From positions 42,966,001 through 43,030,000 of the forward strand of contig CM114274.1 in assembly GCA_050084515.1 (NCBI GenBank): 64,000 bases of DNA. Reading direction: 5' to 3'. Shown here piece after piece: positions 10,887 to 22,200 of the stretch; the first letter of the stretch is position 1, and every line of letters begins with the position of its first letter. A program made the translations under genes and the position numbers. The notes under the pieces were generated by a model. That model did no database searches and was not told the DNA's origin. It saw only the letters and a program-made list of their open reading frames with translations. The stretch is from Blasia pusilla. Lineage: Eukaryota > Marchantiophyta > Marchantiopsida > Blasiales.

Positions 10887-13800
10887 ATGGATGATCAGAA
10901 AGACACGCTGCGTTATGGTATTGTGGGTGTGGGAATGATGGGTCGTGAGCACTTGCTTAATCTGGGAGTTTTACCCGGAGCTCGAGTGGTAGCTGTCGCA
11001 GATCCACATCGTCCCTCTCAGCTGGCCGCTCTTGCATTGGCGGATTCTCTTTCTACGTCTTCATCTCCTCTGCAGGTATAATTGTGAAGTTCTTTGTTGT
11101 GGATGTCTTTTGTCTAACATCACCGAAAGCCTTAAGATTATCACACAATGGTTCTTTAAAGTATGCGCGCAACGGAGTATGCTGGCGGGAGTGGAATATT
11201 TCTTTTCGTATGAATTGCCACTAAGTAGTCCATTTGACCGCTGAGAGAGTTGATCAACGACATATTGGCTATTTCCTTTGGAATCCACGACAAGATTCCC
11301 GGGTTCTGTTTCGCTGTCTTCTGTGGTACACCGACATTTTACGATGAAGGGTGAGCAAAGGCTGCTTGGGCGATTGGACATTCCCTTTCGCCGCTCAGAC
11401 GATCACATTGTGAGTATGGAGAGGCATTTTTCTCGCGGCATAAATATCACTTACTTTCCGTGGACCAAGGTATCGACACGTAGTGCATTCGCGTAATTCT
11501 GGATGGTTGAACCAGCCTGGTTATAACAGCCGCGACGACCGTAAGATTCTGCCGAGAAGCTATTGGGCCGCTCTAGGACAGTAAAGAACGCGGAAGGTAT
11601 ATATTTCGGGCTTTCTGGTGCCGTTTGCGCTGGCGGTTACCGTGCTTTGACCTCACCAACAAATGCGCGACGCTTCTTTTGAAAAAATGGGGGTTGGTGT
11701 GCTGCTGAGTTCATCTCCAACTAATAAGATGTAAACTAATATGGAAGATGGATAAAATATTAAGAGTCCCCATATTTATGTTTTTTTGAGACATGCATCT
11801 AAGGTAGATAAGTATCCACATATGTTACCATCTTAGGTAGGATGCACAGGAGAGCTCTGCAACAAATTTGTATGCGTGTCTCAATGTGGGCCCTGTGCAC
11901 CAAAACAGTCCAAATAGTTGGGGCCGTAATGAACGTACTTCTAGTACATGCAACTTTTTACTTCCGCGTTCTCTCAGATTCCTTCGAGAAATGTCAGGGA
12001 GTAACATTCTTATAAGAGTCCGGTGAAGGAGGTTGGCCTTCGTGCTGGAAATCTCATGGGTTTGCTTTTCCACGATGGATGCGATTCACATGGGATGACT
12101 TTGGTCAGGAGGCATTAAGTTTGTTCTCATGAACCTCATCCCGATCGTAAAGGCGGCCTTAGTGGAAAGTTCCAAATACTGGTTCTCGCTTGCCGTTCTG
12201 TCGAGGGATGGTAAAGATTCTCCAGGATAAGATTGGGGCACTTGAGCGGGTCTTAAGAAAAATTCGCACTCATAAAGCAGGAACGTACACCTTGTGTTGC
12301 AGGTGTTCGACACTCATCACGAGTTGCTGGACAGTGGAATCTGTGACATAGTGGTAGTTGCCACACCGAATATGACTCATGCCGAGATCCTTCTGGATAT
12401 CTTGAAGCATCCTAAGCCCCATCACGTTCTCGTGGAGAAACCACTTTGTACAAATACTGGCGACTGCAATAAGGTACCCTTTTCTGTTCCTTCCAAGGTT
12501 TCGCAGTCGTGAAAAACATCTGTCGGAATTTATTGCGCAAGTCACCTCAAGCAGCCTTCGCAGGTGATGTCTGATCTGATCTACAAGAGGGAAACGTCCC
12601 TTCTGACCTTCAGCTCAGAAGTTCAGTTCGTCAGGTTTACGGGCTTGTCCATAGTTGAAGCGATCGCTTTTTTTTGCAGAGGAGGATGTGCATCGTTAGC
12701 TTGATAAACCTGAATTATTTTGATGGTGCCGCGTTCAAAGCAAGTACACCAAGAAGTTAGAGTGTCGGAGTCAAGATTGTAACAAATATTCCTGGGTTTA
12801 GAGGGCAGTCGACGATAAGTGTGAGAGGGGTTACAGCCTATGGTATCGCAAACCTATTCTTTAGTAGGAATGATCACATCTACGATCCGAAGAAACATTG
12901 CTTCTTTCGAACCTACAGTTCTGATCAAGATACTCTTCGGACGTGTTAGTGATGGTTGGCTGGAAACTAGACAGGTGATAGCTGCAGCAAGTGCCCGGCC
13001 TGAAGTTGTGGTTCAAGTGGGGTTGGAGTACAGATATATGCCGCCCGTGGCTAGGCTCATTGAGCATGTCAGAGGTGGCGTCTTGGGACGGGTCCGAATG
13101 ATCGCAATCAGAGAGCATCGGTTCCCTTTTCTGGTGAAGGTATGTCCAGCTTCATTCTCTTTCGTAGTCATTTATTCATTCGTTCTATGTCACAAGCTGT
13201 ACTAGCTTTACTAACTAGGGCATTTGATGAATGATTATGAGCTTCTTGCTGGTTGCAGTCTAGTCTGTACTTTGGACTAGTGGGTAAAATTATCTGTTTC
13301 AACCCCCAAAGCAATCATGTTGAAAACTTCACCACCGCTATGTCGATGGAACAGGTTCACAACTGGAATCGTTTCAATTCAAATTCGGGCGGTACATTGG
13401 TGGAGAAGTGTTGCCACTTCTTTGATCTTATGAACCTCATAGCTGACGCAACTCCGGTTCGTGTGATGGCCTCCGGTGGACAAGATGTGAATCACCTCGA
13501 TGAAGTTTACGATGGCCAGGTGCCCACTTCTTTCTTCATTTGAGGAGTCCTTGGTCTTTACCTTTTCTGTCTCCGCCAGTTGGGTTCCACAGTCGATGTT
13601 CCTCCATAGTAATAATGTCTTCAGCGTTATCCCTAAGGGAGCCTTGCCTGTTACGGTGTACCCGTGTGTTCTATTAGTTTTTGTAGATCCAAAGGTTCTA
13701 ATTAGTTTGATTTGCGCAATCATCACACAGCAAATCGTTTTTGTTCTCCCTGTACTGTAGACCAGATTCGCAGAATTTGTCCCCGGCTCTGGCGCGCGGT

Positions 13801-15021
13801 CGTAGTAGTTTCACCAGCTAATAGCTCTTTCACTAAACAGAGGGATAGAGTCTGATCAGCCAAGACCTGTAGGTACTTGACTTCAAATCTACCCAGCGAA
13901 ATTGACAGACTGAATGCGTAGCAGGTTCCGGACATAATTGATAATGCCTACACAATTGTGGAGTATGACAACGGTACGAGAGCAGTGCTGGATCTTTGTA
14001 TGTTTGCCGAGGGTAGCAGGAATGAGCAAGAGATCTCAGTCGTCGGAGACGCTGGCAAGGTATTTAACGTACTGGACAAGGTCGCAGTCTACTTTCCTAA
14101 TAATGGCCCAATAATGGCCCAGAAATACATTGTTTACGAACTATGTGGGTGTATCGATAGAACAGTGAAATACCTTCCAGGGGCACAGAACGAGTCAAAA
14201 AGGTTCGGGTTTCTGTCAGGAAGGACTTGATAATTCAAAAAAGACTCACTGATTTTAGGTCTGTTTGAGTTCCCCCACCTCTGGCCCTCATGCGTTAGTG
14301 TACACTATTACTAATCCTCCAAATGACTGTTCAGGGGGAGGCGTTCGTGCCAGAAAATCTCGTTCGCATTGGGAGACGCGTGGGTGGGAGAGCTGAAGTC
14401 CAAACACACGAGTGTACCGACGAGCGTATCAAGTGAGTATGTAGCGCGATGTAAAATCACCCTCTCCCGGACAGGGTTCGGGGAGTTTTCTCGGGGGACG
14501 CGGTCCATAGCCGGAAATGTCCAATCGGAAACGGTAATTCCGGATTTTGAACCGGTTTTCAGATATTAAATACAAAGGACCTACTCGAATTCTAGGCAAC
14601 TTTTTAATCAATCGGAAATTCTCAAATTTAACGGCTAGCGATACTAGTAACCCCGGATCTCCCCTATCATTCCTCCCGGAGCCCGGAGTATATTACAAAA
14701 AACTGGTGGGACCGATGTCGACGTACGCTTCCATTACTCGTAGTGACCTGAATACTTTGTCCCTTGTGCCGATCCTTTACACGTGATGTTTGGGCTCTTA
14801 CCAGGTATGAAGGATTACATCACGGCTCCAGTTATTTGGAGCATTTGGCGTTCATGGAGGCTGTCAAATCACCTGGTCAACATCCACCAGCAGTTGGGCT
14901 GTATGCGGGCCTCTTATCTGTTGCAGTCGGTGTGGCTGCACAGCAATCAATTGAGCTGCGCCGCTTCGTGACCCTAGCCGAGGTGATGCAAGAGGCCACG
15001 CCTAGGTTCGCAAACACCTGA
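10887..15021 (+). CDS. Gfo/Idh/MocA family NAD(P)-dependent oxidoreductase, 7 exons, 379 aa
   Basis: Exons, all with GT-AG borders: 10887-11075, 12303-12473, 12975-13139, 13355-13519, 13925-14059, 14335-14432 and 14805-15021 (TGA). They sum to 1140 nt with consistent phase. The N-terminal Rossmann fold shows [16 protein letters not shown] at residues 11-26. The family's EKP motif is at residues 108-110 (HVLVEKPLC). A C-terminal alpha/beta half carries [33 protein letters not shown] (with the family's conserved histidine), [16 protein letters not shown] and [16 protein letters not shown]. Members reduce or oxidise sugars and related substrates using NAD(P); the substrate here cannot be read from sequence. 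No signal peptide is evident, so it is probably cytosolic. The start gives a compact N-terminus right before the Rossmann fold. Intron 1 is the longest (1227 bp). Plant genomes carry close homologues annotated only as oxidoreductase family proteins. Confidence 0.93.
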
Positions 15022-15090
15022 CTTTCGGTGGCAAATCAATGGTGGATAGGCGCCGAAGTGGGAAATGTTACGAGGTATCTGCAAGGCAAA

Positions 15091-15200
15091 ATCCGCTCGG
15101 AGACTCCAAGTTTCAGCTGCGGATAAGCGCTGAGATGGGCAGATGATCCGCTCGGAGATTCCAAGTTCCAGCTGCAGATAAGCGCTGAGATGGGCAGATG
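15091..15200. repeat. 55-bp tandem duplication just after the oxidoreductase stop codon
   Basis: Unit 1 is 15091-15145 and unit 2 is 15146-15200. Both begin ATCCGCTCGGAGA and end GCGCTGAGATGGGCAGATG, with three differences between them. It starts 70 bp after the stop, so it probably lies in the 3' UTR. Confidence 0.9.
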
Positions 15201-17627
15201 AGGACGAGTTCGTTTGAAAAAATTCCTTCGACTGCACCCATCCACATTATTACGCCGAAAAGTCTTGACATCATCATGATAATCAATTAATGCGAATACT
15301 AGTCACAGAGGCATATATCCAGCAAGATAGGTCGGGAGTATTTTGTTCGTGAATGTGCCAGTTTAGGAGTGTATCATGTTAAAATTTAGTCGTCCGCTTC
15401 AGGGGAATCTCTGCACGGTCTAGAGGTAGTGATCCATTCACTTTCCTCCCTTTCTTATTCCTCCATGGAGAGCACATATCCTTTTATATTTCTCCATAAT
15501 CTTCTTTAGTCCTCCATTCTCATTAGAGCGGATGACCATTTCTTTCCCTCTCTCCATACCTTTAATCTTCGACAAGATGAATAGACCATTCGTTAATTTT
15601 CAGGCAAATCGGGGAGAAATCTCCAAAGGGAAGCAGTAGGAGAGAAAACCCTCTCGAACCATCCTGAACCCTCACCTCTCCTTGTGAAGACAAAAAATTA
15701 ACACTTCAAAAGACTGCTCTCGTCAAACGAGAAGACTTTACGTATTGTGACATTGGTCTCAATCTTTCCATATGTCCATCATCTTGTTAGTCAAGTTTGG
15801 TTTCCAATAGCTCATGTGGATTGACAACTAGGTGATGGACTCAAATATTTCCAGATGTCCGTGAACCTACACTACAACTTTAATTCATAAGCCTATGGGC
15901 TTATGAACCAATGTTGTAATGTATGTGATTTCCAGCAGAAATAAATAACTTAGAGAACGACAATTTTAGGATAGTTCTAGATATGAAGTTTAGACAACAT
16001 TGTCCAGAAATTAGAAATTACGTGCACCAAAAAATTGACATCTTCTGCAGTTGGAAAGCGAAAAAATTTCACAGAATCGAAATAAAATAAAATAACAGAT
16101 GAAATTTTCATATCAATGAAAAGTAAACAAGTACAGTTCAAATCTCATTTTGCGTTATAATATTAATTCCCCCGCGGACTGACAACGATCGTAGTAGAAA
16201 AAACTGATAATGAGATACACATTAGTATAACATGCAACCTGATGATTAAATCCAGGGACATCTACACTTGAGAATGCTGTCGAATCACTGCAAGAGTTGG
16301 GCGTCATACCTCGTTCTTACATGTTATTGATGGAGGGTTCTGATAGCTTTTGGTTTAATCATTTGAGTTTGCCCAAATTCAATTGCCTAATCCCATCCAC
16401 ATGGAGTGTGAAACATATGATGCTAACTTATTCGGGTCCCGTAGTTTGGGTGACATCTAAAAGATGTGCGCCCACTTTTTTGATTGGCAAAAGTTAGATC
16501 TGAATGTCGGAATCAACTCGAGAGAATTCAGTTAATTTCGAAAATTAACAACGTACACCTTTAGCCAGAATCACAAACTCAAAGTTCAGCACACATTCGT
16601 GATCTTAGCACAGTTTTAGATTCTACTATTGAGTTGAATTGCACGTGGAGTGATTCTTCACGCTTTCAAAGACTGGCACTCAACAAAAAATCAGAGGGAG
16701 GTAAACAAACGTTGTGACAAACTCAGAAGCAATCTACTATTTGTGCAGAGAACTAGCGGTTCACTCCTGAGATTCAATTCATACGTTCGAGTAGATTTCG
16801 TGCTACGAAACAATCAAACACGAACTTTCAACTTCAGGAAGAGAATTTGAGCAGAAATGAAAAAGCTGCCATACCGACGTAAAATAGACACTACACCTCT
16901 AAGAAACAGCATATGCATAAATCCACTTGCAGTTGTGAATGAGTTGATCGTATCTAGCCTTAGAGGGCACCCTACCAGCATAAGCTGAACCTAGATGCTT
17001 GGGTAAAGCTTTTGCCTATACGCGGTGGGTGGCCACTCCCGTAAATTAGATTGCCCGTGAGGATATACCAAGTGCTCTTCAAGTCTCTGAAGAAGCAGCC
17101 CTACGTTAAGCTCAAAATAATAAACCTGCCAATTCCAACAAAAGCGAATGTGAGCGTCAAGTGCACAGATCAACCTCCACATACCAAAAAGCCCACACTC
17201 CAGTTCTTATGCATCATATCATCCTATCTCATGTATCCGACTATAGAAGGTCCACAGGGAAAATGAGTGTGTACCTCTTTTGGCAAATTTCCTTCGTTGC
17301 CAAGCCAGGGGAACATTTCAGGAGCCCGAAATCCGATAGTCAGAGCAGTAGCAAACCCTAGACTCCACTTGAGCTGGCACAACCATCTCCTCGTTCATGT
17401 AAGACACTACAGCCATAATCTATCAAGATTTGTTCAGCTCTCGTGTGACCGGTGCGCACAAGGATTGACAGGCGTAGCGAATTAGGAACTCTTTTGAGCA
17501 CTGGGTACCTTTCTTCACGAACTTCGCAGCCTATTAGGAAGTATGCTACCCTCTGAGGAAAATTCGAACGAGCCTTCTGCAAAGCTTAGAAGTGACGGAA
17601 TTACGGCAGGAGAGACGGTCCTGACTA
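15201..17627. other. Intergenic region between the oxidoreductase and FAM32A-like genes
   Basis: No recognisable coding exon. It holds the foldback at 15868-15923 (listed separately). The part next to 17628 should include the 3' UTR of the minus-strand gene. Confidence 0.45.
15868..15923. other. 56-nt foldback with 26-nt arms and a 4-nt loop
   Basis: Arm 1 (15868-15893) and arm 2 (15898-15923) pair at 22 of 26 positions around a TATG loop. The ten pairs next to the loop (TTCATAAGCC with GGCTTATGAA) are perfect. It could be a small MITE relic, a terminator-like structure or a small RNA precursor; nothing in the flanks decides between these. Confidence 0.6.
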
Positions 17628-17981
17628 TCATTTGCAATAACGATCTGCTTTCTTTTTGACGCGCTCGTTCAGCGCGGCCTCTCTAGATTTCTCAGAGGGA
17701 ACAACGTACCCAAACCTTTTCGTCTCTACCGGAAACAAATCCTCATACTTTTTGCTTTTCTTTCCATCTGGAGCATGTCCCGTACCCGTATCTATTTCAA
17801 GATCCTTCTCTGAAACCTTCTTCGTATCATCCCCTGCTTCCGCACTTCCCGCGTGTACGACATCGTCAGTCTCTGAAACAGGTCGCTGCTTTTTTTTCTT
17901 CTTCCCTATCTTCTTCTCAAGCCCCAGGGCGCCTTTGAATGTCAGCTTCGAGCCTTTCACTTTCTCGTAAGAAGTTGACAT
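17628..17981 (-). CDS. Small lysine-rich FAM32A-like protein, 117 aa
   Basis: Minus strand, ATG at 17981 and stop at 17628. The N-terminus (MSTSYEKVKGSKLTFKG) and the following KKIGKKKKKQR match the start of FAM32A-type proteins, which are small basic nuclear proteins; human FAM32A is found in the spliceosome. The middle is acidic and low complexity. The C-terminus (KYEDLFPVETKRFGY, then ERVKKKADRYCK) looks conserved. It differs from the IPKV-type tail of canonical FAM32A, so this may be a plant subfamily or a distinct family with a similar head. The open frame extends seven codons upstream to another ATG at 18002. I prefer 17981 because a good splice acceptor (TTCTAG on the minus strand) sits just upstream, suggesting a 5' UTR intron, and because family members begin with M-S-x-S/A-Y. 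Confidence 0.7.
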   Translation of the reverse strand: MSTSYEKVKGSKLTFKGALGLEKKIGKKKKKQRPVSETDDVVHAGSAEAGDDTKKVSEKDLEIDTGTGHAPDGKKSKKYEDLFPVETKRFGYVVPSEKSREAALNERVKKKADRYCK

Positions 17982-19072
17982 GGAGCTCACACGCGCTAGC
18001 ACCTAGAATGTAAGCAACAAGCAGAAATCACAATCCCTCCCTCCACACCACGTCAATCTGGAACGGACTTGGAAATGCCACCGCGGCCTTCTCCACGCGA
18101 CAGAAACAGGGTTTACACCTCGTGCGCAGGAAAGCACAAACTTGTTCGAAGCGTAATGGTGGAGCGCCTAAAAGTCATTTTGACCACGCTGACATCTTTC
18201 CGAAAACGGTATCACCCTTCGCCCGGTTCGCCGTCGTTAACCTAATGGTGCGTGGTTGTGACTATTGTCAATATATAACCCTGCGATGTGGCGACAGTAC
18301 TCGCCAGCGCTTGGAAGAAACCATTCCCTCGTAAACCGGAAAGGAATGCTTTCCAAACCAAGCGCCGCACGATAGCCGGATATAGAAAATACAGGACAAG
18401 AACAAGAGATATAAAACCGGCACTTTCCCAAAAAAGTTAATACTGGAGTCTCAGAAACCGGCGGACAAGGTCACTTTACCGGTATCTCGTGTGCTTACCA
18501 GGTAACTTGGCTAGGTTTTGTCCAGAGTTTTTGTAGCCGTAGTGGCCGCGTGTGAACACGGGGAAGGAATGGGTGACTTTCTTGTAGCATCGCATAAGAT
18601 ATACAAGGAATGCATAAAGGGCATAGCACACCAGAGAATAGGGTACGAAATGTGGTGCAGTCGAGTGGGTTTAAGGATCTGACCCATCCTACTACAGAAA
18701 AAAAAGTTAACTTCAACGCGCACCGGCATTACTCCGTAGCTTGTCTCCGAGGGCAAATACCTGTTCGATCTCGACTCTGGCCCAGGGTTTAGTGGTAGGC
18801 GCAGACAGCAGGATCGCAGGAGAGAGGCGACGGTCTCGAAGGCTGGGAGTGGTGGATACCCAATCGGCAAACCCCCATCCCCCACAAGCGGGAGACGAGC
18901 GTGCGTACAACGACTCTCTCAGAAATTCCTAGGAGGATTGTGGCAATATTTGGCCTTCTACGAGCTGCATCGCAGAACAGAAGCTGCGTCAAAAGTTTGC
19001 GGCTAGGGGGCAGCGTCTTCGCTCGGTTTACGTCCAGCTTCTCACAGGAAGTGCTTAATCTCGACCTCAGCA
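17982..19072. promoter_or_regulatory. Divergent promoter region between the FAM32A-like gene and DRG1
   Basis: About 1.1 kb separates the two start codons, which are read outward. The sequence is relatively rich in CG dinucleotides. It must hold both promoters and 5' leaders, including the probable leader intron of the minus-strand gene that ends near 18003. I do not see an unambiguous TATA box for either gene, which would fit broadly expressed housekeeping genes. Confidence 0.5.
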
Positions 19073-19187
19073 ATGGCGACCGTTTTAATGAAAATCAAGG
19101 ATATTGAAGATGAGGTTTGTCAATCACGGTTCTCCGCATATCATGTCAGTTGTGTGCGTGCAAATGAATCTTGGATTGACTGCTACA

Positions 19188-19236
<49 letters not shown>

Positions 19237-22200
19237 TAGACCTGATTTATCAGCCTAACCTCTCTGGGGCGGGAATGATAAGACATGATTCTCTGATTGA
19301 TTCTCGATTAGAGGACTGTATTTCTTCAAGTACTACATCTCGTTGTCTACTTTGTCGAGTTGGCGGTATGTTCTAAATCTCATTTGGTGGGGTTTTGGCC
19401 ATTTTCTTTCCTTTGTGCCGGCTTTTAAGATCCACATGACCGGGAGAGAGAGATGGAACAAAGGGTGGGGTTGGCAGACGTGGATTCACCGATCATGCAA
19501 GTACATAACCTCACGTTTCACTCGGAGTAGCCCGAGGATACAGCGTGTCTAATGCAAAAGTGTCTGGTGAGGGCGTAATGTTAAAGTGGCAATCGAGCAA
19601 GTCGCGATATGGATTACATTTCTCGAGGCCTTCACTTTGGAAGATGGGTCTAAACAAAGTTTCTCATGTAGTTCTCACGGGTTTCGTGGGCAGGCATGCC
19701 GAAGTAGAGAGGATCCTTGGGTGGACGAATCTCATTCTGAAAGGGGGTAAAGCTATCGGCAGGAAATAGCTTTTCATGGTGCATCAACCCCTCTACTCGT
19801 TCACAGAGTAACGGTGAACGTCTTCCGCGTGTCCTGTTCCCCTTCTCGCATTACCAGATACAGAGTATTCCTTTTCTGTGACAGTCAAATTTCCCTGAAG
19901 GATTTTCCTCGCGTCGTGAGATGTCTATGAATATTGTACAGCCTAGGTATTTTCTGGAAGATTTGCGTGATGCAGTCATAGATTCACCCTCGTTGCTGAC
20001 ATAGAATATCCTAGCAATTCGCGACCTGGAGAAAATAGCCACTAAGAATGCATTTGTGGGAACAACCCAAAATACTGAGCCTTGCATGAGAAGGCTCCTA
20101 TCAACACTTGCTTTATCTAGAGGTTGATAGGCTTACACCGAATGCCAGCAAGTTGAGGGTGGGAGCTACACATTGCAAATGCAAATCCCTAGAATATTGG
20201 GCCGCTACCACGTACACCTTGTGCAAGTACCTTCTCAGGCTGTGCACACAACGGCCTTACTTCTTTGTACCTCGAAACTGCTCTTCTTTACAACCAAGTA
20301 AGTTGATCATAGACATTAACTGAGATGTGAAACAAAAAATAGTAACCTTCATTGAAGGCAGAGTTGCTGATACGGGAACTATGTTTGCCATTTTTTCCCT
20401 CCTTTCTGTGCACCAGTGGTCATGTGAGTGCAAAGACTAGAATCTTTACCAATTTGACCGGTTATAACCCATATTACAGCAGTGGGTTGTGATAACACAT
20501 TCCAATATTACAGACCTGCAGCTTTAGCAATTCCCTGAGTTATTCCAACGCTTAATTCCAAGCATAACAAAATACATTGGTAGTGGACCACTCTCACATT
20601 TGTTTATTTCCACTGGAAGAATTCAAAAGATCAAGATAAAATCAAATTGTATTCCAGAGTATCTTAGGTGCTGAATACTGCATAATTTGCAGGCCCTATT
20701 CTCACCACGCAGTCCTTGCCATGGGTGTACCTTTAATTAAGACTCAGCTATTACAGATCTATGCAATGAAGATGACATGTCTCAAAGCCTCTTCTTGCCA
20801 GAGAGTTTGGGGCTAAAGTGGAAAGCACTTTTACTGGGATCACTAAATGACATTTTTTCCTGCATAAATGATTTATCATTTGCATGAAACTGATGGGTCG
20901 AAAGTAAGGAGAGGGAATAATTCAGAGGAAACAGATATTGATGGGCTTTTATAACTCAACTTAGGCATGCAGTCAGACACCAATGAACTCGTTCTGAGCT
21001 CTACAGCTTAGATGCCAAAATATGTGAGTTTCAAACAATTTGTCACTACAACCAGTTCTCTATGGTAGCATTCCTACCCCTGCCATCTGTTCAAAAAGAA
21101 ACCCCAAATTGTCTCTCTAAAGTATTTCAGTTGGAGAAATGGTACTTTTGTGCATTTTGAACCAATGTACTGTGTAGAGTGCCTAGATGCTAAAATATGC
21201 AAGTTTCAAACAATTTGTCTCTTCAATCAGTATTGTTGGACAGCATCCCTAGCCATCGGTTCAACAAGAAACCCCAAACTGTGTCTTGAAATTATGTCAG
21301 TTGGAGAAATGGATTTTTTGTGCATTTTGAACCAATGTATTGTGCAGAGTGTTACCTTTTTTTTATATCCAAGCTGTAGGACATCTTGTCCCGTCCTTTG
21401 TATGAAGGCGTACATACCAAATATGGAGATGGAGTTATTGACTCTATCTTTCGTCATCACATGATTGTTTATGTAGATGGCCAGGACTCAAAAGAATAAG
21501 GCCACAGCTCATCATCTAGGACTGTTGAAGGTATGTAACTGAAGATTCATATTTATCCCTTTTATGCGGTTCCATGATTTGGCCCTTGCACGGAAAGGTC
21601 TGGTTGGGCTTACATTCTCTCTACTTTCCTAAAGTGTAATGTGACACAAAGTATATGAAGTGTGATCTCTATTGAAAGCTGTTGGTTGGTCTCATGCCTC
21701 CTAGAATCAGTTCCCAGTTGAATCAAGACTCTGCAAAACCCCTTTGTCAAGGTTCTTCTACCTGATTGTCGTGGAGATTTGATGAATGTGAGTGCTCAGG
21801 CAAAGCTTGCAAAGTTGCGGAGGGAGATTCTTGCTCCATCATCCTCTAAAGGAGCTGGAGGAGCTGGAGAGGGGTTTGATGTGACAAAGAGTGGGGACTC
21901 ACGAGTAGGGCTTGTAGGCTTCCCTTCAGTTGGGAAGTCAACTCTTTTGAACAAGCTTACTGGTACCTTTTCTGAGGTTTTTCTCTCCCACTCTTCCATC
22001 TGGTGTTCATCTAAGTGTTGTAATAGGCTGGTCTGCAAACACGAACGAGGGATATCCAGTCAAGCTGCCTGCCAACACTATCTCAATTTATCGATTAAGA
22101 CCTTGCAAAGATTCTAGAAGGTCTTTTCGGTGCACAGTGGTATGTTTCGGCTAGCATCTTATAATTGCAATGTGCCAGACTACCGATTGCATAGATGTGG

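Noticed and set aside
13500-13760. Read-through of exon 4 of the oxidoreductase as a separate small gene
   Set aside because: The donor at 13520 and acceptor at 13924 restore the conserved VPDIIDNAY continuation, so this is intron sequence.
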